From contig JANYGR010000259.1 of NCBI GenBank assembly GCA_025359355.1, positions 1 to 6,776 of the forward strand: 6,776 bases of DNA, read 5' to 3'. Origin of the DNA: Bacteroidota bacterium. Its GTDB lineage: Bacteria; Bacteroidota; Bacteroidia; B-17B0; Aurantibacillaceae. A program made the position numbers and the translations under genes. This document shows positions 1-6,023 of this stretch, one piece after another; position 1 is the first letter of the stretch; each line of letters starts with the position of its first letter. Below the pieces are notes generated by a model that saw nothing but the letters and a program-made list of their open reading frames with translations, was not told the DNA's origin and did not search any database.

Positions 1-942
1 AAATCAGGTAGAGCATTAATTGCTACGACTTCCTATGCTACTAAAGGCTTCTCCATTTTGTTAACTGGTAAAATGATTGATAACATGAGCTTTAGAAGTG
101 ATAGAAATGCAACGAATACGATTGACATGATTAACTATCAACCATCGTTAACCAAGCCGCACACCTATATGATGGCGGCCTATTATCCTTATGCATCCCA
201 AGCTAATGGCGAAGTTGGTGGTATGGGCGAAATTCAGTACAAAGTAAAAAAAGGAAGTTGGTTAGGTGGAAAATATGGGATGGATATAGCCTTAAATGGT
301 TCTGTATTTTATGGATTAGATACAGTAGGAACTGGCATTGCAGATTCTGCAAGGCATTTGAATTATACTACAAATTATGGGAATGTTGGTAATGAATATT
401 TTCACGATATTAATATTGAGATCAATAAAAAATTTAGTAAAAAATTGAAGATGACATTTATGTATGCGAATCAATTCTTAAATCAATCTGTTGTGCAATT
501 CAATACGCTTGATAAAGAAGAACATCCTGATGTTCGTTCTAATATTGGTGTGATTGACATTACGTATCGTTACAAAACAGGTTCTGCTATTCGTTTTGAA
601 ACACAAGGCTTTTTTGGAAAATATGAATATAAAAACGCGCAGTTCGATCCGAAAGGAGATAAAAATATTACTAATAATACAGGCTCTTGGATAACTGAAT
701 TAATTGAATGGACGCCAACAACAAATTGGTTTTTAATTGTAGCCGATCAGTACAATTATAATAATCCAACTCCCAATAAACAATTGCATTATTACTATGG
801 TAGCATTGGTTATGTAAATGGTCCTACTCGAATCTCTATTAGTTATGGTCGTCAACGACAAGGTATTTTTTGTGCAGGTGGTGTGTGTCGTTTTGTACCT
901 GCGGCTAGTGGATTTAATATCAGTATATCATCAAGTTTTTAA
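1..942 (+). CDS. DUF6029-like outer-membrane beta-barrel protein, C-terminal part (5' end outside window)
   Basis: The frame is open from base 1, so the TTG at 58 is not the start; 313 residues are visible before the TAA at 940-942. The sequence resembles the Bacteroidetes family DUF6029, recognised from memory by segments such as INYQPSL, YYPYASQANGEVG and LGGKYG (visible residues about 45-110). Most of the protein is alternating polar/aromatic strands rich in Tyr, Asn and Gly, and it ends in Phe after a short amphipathic strand (FNISISSSF), as expected for an outer-membrane beta-barrel. The biochemical function of the family is not known to me. The only two cysteines visible are C291 and C296 (CAGGVC), between the last two predicted strands. 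The next gene, an Omp28-like lipoprotein, begins 19 bases downstream with no terminator between them, so the two are probably one transcript. The family call is good; the barrel topology is inferred. Confidence 0.8.
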   Translation, partial: KSGRALIATTSYATKGFSILLTGKMIDNMSFRSDRNATNTIDMINYQPSLTKPHTYMMAAYYPYASQANGEVGGMGEIQYKVKKGSWLGGKYGMDIALNGSVFYGLDTVGTGIADSARHLNYTTNYGNVGNEYFHDINIEINKKFSKKLKMTFMYANQFLNQSVVQFNTLDKEEHPDVRSNIGVIDITYRYKTGSAIRFETQGFFGKYEYKNAQFDPKGDKNITNNTGSWITELIEWTPTTNWFLIVADQYNYNNPTPNKQLHYYYGSIGYVNGPTRISISYGRQRQGIFCAGGVCRFVPAASGFNISISSSF

Positions 943-961
943 TTTATAAATTCAATATAAC

Positions 962-1834
962 ATGAAAAAATATATTTCATTTTTTGGTTCGCTTCTTATT
1001 ATCGCCACCTTTATTGTTAGTTGCGATTATGTGAACAATGCAATTCCTCCTTCAACGGCTTCCACAACAGGTAGTACAACGGGGCCAACTATTATTTATC
1101 GTAAGGCTTTAGTAGAAGATTATACAGGACATAAATGTGGTAATTGTCCAGCAGCAGCTCAAAATTTAACTTCTTTAGAAGGAACATACCCAAACAAAAT
1201 TGTTCCAATTGCAGTGCACGCAGGTTATTTTTCTAATGTAGCAGGCACCTATACTACTAATTTTCAAACAGTAGATGGTACTGCTTATGATACACAGTTT
1301 GGAAATTCTGCGGCTGGTAATCCAAACGGATTAATCAATCGTGTGGGTTATGGTTCTGGTTCTTTTATAAAACAGTGGTCGTCATGGGGAACTGAAGTAG
1401 CTCAACAAATTGCTATACCTGCTATTTTTCAAATCAAAATTAAAAATGTATTTAATACAACTACTTCGTCGTTAACAACCAGTATTACCGTTAAAGCATT
1501 AGCAAGTATTACAGGAACTTATAATTTAGTTGTAGTGCTTACGGAGGATGGTATTGTTGCAGAGCAATTGGATTACAGCCTTCCTTCTGGATCTCAACAA
1601 AATCTTAATTATCAATTTAACCATGTGTTACGTGGCGCTATTAATAGTACTTGGGGAGATGTTGTTACAGGTATTGCTAATGCAAATGATTCGGTAGTGA
1701 AGCCTTATACTCAAGTTATAAATACTAATTATAATCCTGCTAAATGCCATGTAGTAGCGTATATATATGATGCTAATACAGCGAGTCCTACCTATTACGA
1801 AGTCTCTCAAGCAGAAGAGGAATTGGTGAAATAA
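962..1834 (+). CDS. Omp28-related lipoprotein with thioredoxin-like CGNC motif
   Basis: A 290-residue envelope lipoprotein. Residues 1-20 form a type II signal peptide (Lys-Lys, then a hydrophobic core) ending in the lipobox IVSC, so C21 should be lipidated. A Ser/Thr/Gly/Pro-rich tether (about 29-43) precedes a thioredoxin-fold-like region with YTGHKCGNCP (54-63; C59 and C62) and PNGLINR (121-127), near where thioredoxins carry their cis-proline loop. A C-terminal beta-rich region follows, with the Omp28-typical NHVLRGAIN (220-228) and a conserved C262 in KCHVVAYIYD. The family is named after Porphyromonas gingivalis Omp28, a surface antigen; its exact function is unsettled, and redox activity is only suggested by the CxxC. 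Residues after C21 (DYVNN) do not form a clear acidic lipoprotein export signal, so surface or periplasmic location is open. The ATG at 962 directly precedes the signal peptide; there is no Shine-Dalgarno, as is common in this phylum. It probably shares a transcript with the DUF6029-like gene. Confidence 0.85.
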   Translation: MKKYISFFGSLLIIATFIVSCDYVNNAIPPSTASTTGSTTGPTIIYRKALVEDYTGHKCGNCPAAAQNLTSLEGTYPNKIVPIAVHAGYFSNVAGTYTTNFQTVDGTAYDTQFGNSAAGNPNGLINRVGYGSGSFIKQWSSWGTEVAQQIAIPAIFQIKIKNVFNTTTSSLTTSITVKALASITGTYNLVVVLTEDGIVAEQLDYSLPSGSQQNLNYQFNHVLRGAINSTWGDVVTGIANANDSVVKPYTQVINTNYNPAKCHVVAYIYDANTASPTYYEVSQAEEELVK

Positions 1835-1850
1835 TAAATTAGAATTATTT

Positions 1851-1883
1851 AAAAAAGAGTTCAATTAATTGAACTCTTTTTTT
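1851..1883 (+). terminator. Rho-independent terminator after the DUF6029/Omp28 pair
   Basis: Bases 1851-1882 form a perfect 32-bp palindrome. It can fold as a 14-bp stem (1851-1864 with 1869-1882) around a TTAA loop. The 3' arm ends in a run of seven T (1877-1883), the U-tract of an intrinsic terminator. The 5' arm begins with six A, so the structure could also stop transcription coming from the right. It lies 16 bases after the Omp28-like stop codon and separates that unit from hisS. Confidence 0.85.
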
Positions 1884-1899
1884 GTGCTCATATTTTGCC

Positions 1900-1928
1900 T
1901 TTGAAAGCTATCTTTAATTGTATATTTT
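1900..1928 (+). promoter_or_regulatory. Possible Bacteroidetes-type promoter for hisS
   Basis: TTTG at 1900-1903 is followed after 17 bases by TATATTTT at 1921-1928. This resembles the Bacteroidetes sigma-ABfr consensus (TTTG near -33, TAnnTTTG near -7), with the final G replaced by T. It lies between the terminator and the hisS ATG at 1950, where a promoter is needed, and would give a leader of roughly 15 bases. In DNA this AT-rich such matches arise easily by chance, so this is a weak call. Confidence 0.3.
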
Positions 1929-1949
1929 TACGGTTTAATTTTTATTTGA

Positions 1950-3338
1950 ATGAAACCATCTATTCCAAGAGGCACCCGTGATTTCGGACCTGCAGAAATG
2001 CAGAAACGTCAATATATTTTTAATATAATCAAAACTAATTTTCAATTATTTGGCTATGCTCCTATTGAAACTCCAACCATGGAAAATATTACCACGTTAA
2101 CAGGTAAATATGGCGAAGAAGGAGATCAACTGATTTTTAAAGTATTAAATTCACGCATACACGAAAGCAAAGACGATAAAAAAGAGTTACTAAAAAAAGA
2201 ATTTATTACCTCCCTTGAAAAGTCATATAATTCAGAACTATTAACTGAAAAAGCATTACGATATGATTTAACAGTGCCCTTTGCGCGTTATGTAGTGATG
2301 AATCATCATGCATTAACCTATCCATTTAAACGCTATCAGATACAGCCTGTGTGGCGTGCTGATAAACCTCAAAAAGGGCGTTACCGTGAGTTTTACCAAT
2401 GTGATGCCGATGTCATCGGTTCCGATTCTTTAGTGAATGAATTGGAGTTAATTGCCATGATGGATAAATCATTTGCTGAATTAAAAATTCTGGTTATCGT
2501 AAAGTTCAATAATCGAAAAATATTAAGTGGTATTGCTGAAATTTTAAATGCCAGTGATAAAATAATTGATATTACCGTTGCGATTGATAAGCTTGATAAA
2601 ATTGGGAAAGACGGCGTTATCAAGGAATTACAGTCAAAAGAAATTTCTGCTGAAGCAATAACAAAGTTGGAACCTTTAATTGATTTATCAGGAACGAATG
2701 ATGCAAAAGTATCGGTTTTAAAAACGTTTTTAGCGTCGAGTGAAATTGGCAAAAAAGGGATTGAAGAAATTGAATTTTTATTAACTAATTTATCTTCCAT
2801 CAATATTAAACACATCAACGTTGAATTAGATATTACGTTGGCGCGTGGTTTAAATTATTACACAGGAACTATTTTTGAAGCAAAAGCTGATTCAGGAACC
2901 TTTACTCCTAGTATTTTAGGTGGTGGTAGATATGATGATTTAACGGGAATTTTCGGACTAAAAGGACTATCTGGTGTTGGTATTTCTTTTGGTGTAGATC
3001 GTATTTATGATGTGATGGAGGAGTTAAATTTATTTCCCGAATCAGTTAATAAAGTTTCTACTACAAAAATTTTATTGGTAAACTTTGGTGAAGCTGAGCT
3101 AATGTATTGTGTGAGTTTGGCTGCCAAATTAAGAGCTGCTGGAATTAACGCTGAAGTATATCCTGATGTCGTAAAGAAAGTTTCAAAGCAATTTGAATAT
3201 GCTGATAAAAAGCAAATTCCTTATGTTGGTGTAGTTGGTTCAAATGAAATGACCAATAAAACCATTATGCTCAAAACAATGGCTACAGGCGAACAACAAG
3301 AGCTTAGTGTTGAAAATTTGGTGAATGCACTAAAGTAA
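1950..3338 (+). CDS. hisS: Histidyl-tRNA synthetase (HisRS)
   Basis: A cytoplasmic class II aminoacyl-tRNA synthetase that joins histidine to tRNA-His using ATP. The 462-residue protein is complete and all expected motifs are present: IPRGTRDF (5-12); RYDLTVPFARY (104-114); motif 2, from about FKRYQIQPVWR to GRYREFYQCDADV (126-155); the HisRS-specific histidine-binding loop LARGLNYYTG (297-306); and motif 3, GGGRYDD (324-330) with GVGISFGVDR (342-351). A C-terminal anticodon-binding domain runs from about 373 to 462. Length and sequence fit the longer HisRS type I associate with Bacteroidetes, not the roughly 420-residue enterobacterial form. The segment after FKVLNS (69-99), which joins the early catalytic region to motif RYDL, is Lys/Glu-rich and looks diverged. 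The ATG at 1950 is chosen because it places IPRGTRDF at the normal N-terminal distance; there is no Shine-Dalgarno. The gene appears monocistronic, following a terminator, and its 3' end overlaps the convergent permease gene by 9 bases. Confidence 0.97.
   Translation: MKPSIPRGTRDFGPAEMQKRQYIFNIIKTNFQLFGYAPIETPTMENITTLTGKYGEEGDQLIFKVLNSRIHESKDDKKELLKKEFITSLEKSYNSELLTEKALRYDLTVPFARYVVMNHHALTYPFKRYQIQPVWRADKPQKGRYREFYQCDADVIGSDSLVNELELIAMMDKSFAELKILVIVKFNNRKILSGIAEILNASDKIIDITVAIDKLDKIGKDGVIKELQSKEISAEAITKLEPLIDLSGTNDAKVSVLKTFLASSEIGKKGIEEIEFLLTNLSSINIKHINVELDITLARGLNYYTGTIFEAKADSGTFTPSILGGGRYDDLTGIFGLKGLSGVGISFGVDRIYDVMEELNLFPESVNKVSTTKILLVNFGEAELMYCVSLAAKLRAAGINAEVYPDVVKKVSKQFEYADKKQIPYVGVVGSNEMTNKTIMLKTMATGEQQELSVENLVNALK
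3330..3338. other. Convergent 3' overlap of hisS and the EamA-family gene
   Basis: The hisS stop TAA is at 3336-3338 (+), and the permease stop TAG, read on the minus strand, occupies 3332-3330. The two coding regions therefore overlap tail to tail by 9 bases. No stem-loop followed by a T-run is apparent around this point on either strand, although the plus strand has a short T-run at 3339-3344. Transcripts may run into the opposite gene before they end. Confidence 0.9.
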
Positions 3339-4229
3339 TTTTTTATTAAACCGTTGTTTGATATAAGCGTTTAAAAAAATAACGGCTAATATAATTCCAA
3401 AGCCTAAGTAAAAAGTGAGCGACAAATCTTTGTTTTCATGAAATAAGATACTGGCTAAGATAATACCGTAAACACCTTCTAAATTTACCGTAAGGTTGAT
3501 TGTGTAAGGCGAAATGTATTTCATTAAATTCACGCTAGCAATAAAAGGATACACGGTACAAACGCCTGCTAATATCGACAATAAAAGAATGTCTTGATTC
3601 GATATACTAAAAAAGCCAGAAGAAAAATTACCGTTGCATAATAAGAAAACACTTAAACCAATAAGCGCTGCTGTTAATTCTACAAAAGATAAAACAGGTG
3701 AAGTAATGGGTTCTTTTTCATCTTGAATCAGTACACCATTAAATACTGAAAAAATAGAGGCTGTTAATGCGGCAAGCATTCCTAGTAGCACGCCATAACC
3801 ATATTTTATTTCCACCGAAAAAATTAAACCAATGGCGCCAATAATAATAGTGCCTATAATTAATTCGTACCATACAAATTTGCGTTTATAAATTAAAGGC
3901 TCCATTATGGCTGTAAATAAAGTGCCTGTGCTAAATGCAGCCATTGTAACGGATACGTTTGATACTTTGATGGCACCGTAAAAACATAACCAATGCACGC
4001 AAATAATACATCCAACGACGCTTAATTGCATTAATTTTTTCAGAGAAATTTTTAAATCAGCCTTGATGTATATTAAATAGAGAGCCATCATCGTAATGGT
4101 TATTGCTATTCTAAACCAAACTAATTGAAGAGCACCAGCGCTAATACCTCTGCCTAGTATAGGCGACCAGCCCCAAATAAAAACAATGAAGTGTAATAGT
4201 AAATGATGTTTGCTAATGTTTTTAAACAC
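3330..4229 (-). CDS. EamA/DMT-superfamily permease (ten membrane segments)
   Basis: An inner-membrane transporter of the drug/metabolite transporter superfamily (EamA family); members commonly export amino acids, other metabolites or drugs. The substrate cannot be read from the sequence. The 299 residues hold about ten hydrophobic segments (near 9-27, 34-55, 67-87, 93-113, 118-138, 143-165, 177-198, 212-232, 240-262 and 269-289), arranged as two EamA repeats (about 12-136 and 146-288). The N-terminal FIWGWSPILGR motif is typical. The first repeat keeps the MEP motif (109-111) at the end of TM4, but the equivalent place in the second repeat reads NLEGVYGI (249-256), where related proteins usually have NLEPVYG. 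The start is GTG (4229-4227); no in-frame ATG occurs before M47, which would remove TM1. It begins 3 bases after the stop of the TPR/glycosyltransferase-like gene, so it is probably translationally coupled as the last gene of that operon. Confidence 0.9.
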   Translation of the reverse strand: MFKNISKHHLLLHFIVFIWGWSPILGRGISAGALQLVWFRIAITITMMALYLIYIKADLKISLKKLMQLSVVGCIICVHWLCFYGAIKVSNVSVTMAAFSTGTLFTAIMEPLIYKRKFVWYELIIGTIIIGAIGLIFSVEIKYGYGVLLGMLAALTASIFSVFNGVLIQDEKEPITSPVLSFVELTAALIGLSVFLLCNGNFSSGFFSISNQDILLLSILAGVCTVYPFIASVNLMKYISPYTINLTVNLEGVYGIILASILFHENKDLSLTFYLGFGIILAVIFLNAYIKQRFNKKLL

Positions 4230-4235
4230 AAGTTA
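4227..4235 (-). other. TAA-CTT-GTG coupling junction that fixes the permease start
   Basis: Read on the minus strand, the TAA stop of the TMTC-like gene (4235-4233) is followed by three bases (CTT) and the GTG start codon of the permease (4229-4227). There is no recognisable Shine-Dalgarno. The stop-start spacing suggests that ribosomes finishing the upstream gene re-initiate on the GTG. The GTG start gives the family's normal N-terminus, so it is preferred despite being a minor start codon. Confidence 0.75.
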
Positions 4236-6017
4236 TTTTTTAGGTAAAGACGAAATTAATTCTGTGTAATAGCGCTTAAATTCAGCATTTGCGGGATCTA
4301 ATTCACAGGCTTTTTTTAAATCTGCCAAGGCTTCATTACCTAAACGGTTATCAATAAAAAGTTTTGCTCTATTGACATATAATATAGGATCGTTGGGATT
4401 GGCTTCTATTTCTTGATTAAGAACGATCGCTAATTGTTTATTCGTTTTAATGTTGGGATTAATATACTTGGCGTTTGCTAAAATCCATTTTTCTGTAATC
4501 TGCGCTTCCAATTGAGGAGGAACGCTGTTTTTATTTATATTTTTGGCTTTTGCTAAATCCATCATAGCTTTATCAGCATCTCCAAAATACTCATAAGCTA
4601 AACATCTATTGATATAGCTCGTTGCATTTGAATCGGAAATAGAAATGGCAGTATTAAAATCAGTCAATGCCTTTTCTTTGTCACCCATTGCTACATAAAC
4701 ATTTCCGCGATTATTGAGCAGTTGAATTTTTCTTGGCTGTTTAGCAAGCGCTTTATCATAATAAAATATAGCGTCCGAAAAATTCCGACTGTTATATAAA
4801 TATTCTGCTTTTTTTGAAAGGAAAAAATAATTGTCTGGCGCTTCAATAATACCAGCATCTACAAACGATTCTGCATTCTTATAGACGTCCATTCGTACAT
4901 ATGTTTTTATAGAGAATAATATAAGGAAAAGTAGAACGGAATAATTAAAGAGTTTAGAGTGTATGTTGAAGTTTAATTGAGATACAAATAATAGCAATCC
5001 TGTCATTGATAAATAAATACGATGCTCATAATGTTCATGTGATGTTCCGGAAGCACCATACCAAACAGGGATTGAGAGCATGCCGAAAAATATAAATAAA
5101 CCAAACCAAGCGATAAATTTGTCTTTTACGCCAAGTTTAATGTATAAAATAATAAATAGAATTGTAATTAATATGCCGGGTATTATTGAAGATGCTTGTA
5201 AGGTTGGGAATACGGATTGTTGAAACGGGAGAGTTGATTTACCTATGAATAACAAATAACCGAATACACTATTAGTAATACTTGAGCCTAAACTTTGCCC
5301 GGTTGATAAAGAACTATTTACGACACTTGTTCTTATGAAGAACCAAGTAATTAGTAAAATAAACCATGAAACAATAAGTAATATATGACTCGTATTAAAT
5401 TTAAATTTTTTGTAATAAATGACAGAATATATTAAAGGTAAAAGAATCGCGTTTTCTTTAGTTAAGAGTGCGCAAATAAAAAATATAAAATGGCACACTA
5501 AAGAGATTGTCTTTTTTTGTTTAGTAAATTCATTTAAAAAAATAACAGACGCCAATGCAAATACAGTTAGCATACTGTCATTTCTCCCTGGAATCCATGC
5601 TACTGAATGGAGCGCGATAGGGTGGACTGCAAATATCAATGATAATAAAAACGCGAGCTTCGTATTAACATCAAACTGCTTTAGCAATTTGAATAATAAT
5701 AAAACAGATAGTATATGTAGAATTAAATTAGTTAAATGATAAATAGAAGGAGATAGTTTCCCGATATGAAAATCAAGCATGAAGCTTGTAATGAGCATAG
5801 GCCGAAAATATAATCCAGATAGTGATTTGGTAAATAATATCGGCAGATTCTTCCAATGAGATAATGTTTCGGTATTTTTTACAATAATCCATTGATCATC
5901 CATCGGAGAAAAATCAAAAAATAAACTTTTGAAATACAAACAAAAAGGCACTAAAATAAGTACTAAAATAAGTTTGTTTTTGTTATCGTAAAAAGTTGGT
6001 TGAAGTGCTTTTGCCAT
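4233..6017 (-). CDS. TMTC-like GT-C membrane protein with C-terminal TPR repeats
   Basis: A 594-residue integral membrane protein in two halves. Residues about 12-375 are polytopic (roughly 10-12 hydrophobic segments) and resemble GT-C glycosyltransferases of the TMTC/DUF1736 type: an acidic pair D40-D41 (SPMDDQW) in the first extracytoplasmic loop, where GT-C enzymes hold their catalytic acid; FRPM (71-74); YHLTNLILH (93-101); FAVHPIALHSVAWIPGRND (129-147); LTKENA (185-190); and EHRIYLS (331-337). Residues about 396-590 carry four TPR units (near 396-428, 430-464, 465-498 and 544-577). Eukaryotic TMTC proteins with this layout are O-mannosyltransferases. For the bacterial protein a transferase using a lipid-linked sugar, with TPRs in the periplasm binding the acceptor, is an inference; donor and acceptor are unknown. 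The ATG at 6017 is 6 bases after the ftcD stop, and the permease follows after 3 bases, so it is the middle gene of a probable operon. Such proteins are often annotated only as TPR proteins. Confidence 0.82.
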   Translation of the reverse strand: MAKALQPTFYDNKNKLILVLILVPFCLYFKSLFFDFSPMDDQWIIVKNTETLSHWKNLPILFTKSLSGLYFRPMLITSFMLDFHIGKLSPSIYHLTNLILHILSVLLLFKLLKQFDVNTKLAFLLSLIFAVHPIALHSVAWIPGRNDSMLTVFALASVIFLNEFTKQKKTISLVCHFIFFICALLTKENAILLPLIYSVIYYKKFKFNTSHILLIVSWFILLITWFFIRTSVVNSSLSTGQSLGSSITNSVFGYLLFIGKSTLPFQQSVFPTLQASSIIPGILITILFIILYIKLGVKDKFIAWFGLFIFFGMLSIPVWYGASGTSHEHYEHRIYLSMTGLLLFVSQLNFNIHSKLFNYSVLLFLILFSIKTYVRMDVYKNAESFVDAGIIEAPDNYFFLSKKAEYLYNSRNFSDAIFYYDKALAKQPRKIQLLNNRGNVYVAMGDKEKALTDFNTAISISDSNATSYINRCLAYEYFGDADKAMMDLAKAKNINKNSVPPQLEAQITEKWILANAKYINPNIKTNKQLAIVLNQEIEANPNDPILYVNRAKLFIDNRLGNEALADLKKACELDPANAEFKRYYTELISSLPKK

Positions 6018-6023
6018 TAGGAA

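Noticed and set aside
58..60. TTG at 58 as start of the DUF6029-like gene
   Set aside because: The same frame is open back to base 1 and the upstream residues continue the beta-strand pattern; a barrel protein would also need a signal peptide, which is absent here.
1050..1092. Short repeats in the ACA/GGT-rich linker of the Omp28-like gene as a phase-variable tract
   Set aside because: The repeats are imperfect and code for an ordinary Ser/Thr/Gly tether; there is no homopolymer or tandem unit long enough to suggest slippage.
1628..1864. Minus-strand open frame of 78 codons over the 3' end of the Omp28-like gene and the terminator
   Set aside because: It lies opposite a well-supported gene, crosses the terminator palindrome and has no recognisable protein features.
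1884..1949. T-box or attenuator-type leader controlling hisS
   Set aside because: The space between the terminator and the ATG is only 66 bases, with no stem-loop pair or T-box-like motif; T-box control is also not typical of this phylum.
2393..2818. Minus-strand open frame of 141 codons inside hisS
   Set aside because: It is antisense to conserved HisRS coding sequence and has no family motifs.
5419..5739. Plus-strand open frame of 106 codons inside the TMTC-like gene
   Set aside because: It is antisense to the conserved membrane half, which contains the GRND and KENA motifs; the plus-strand protein shows no recognisable features.
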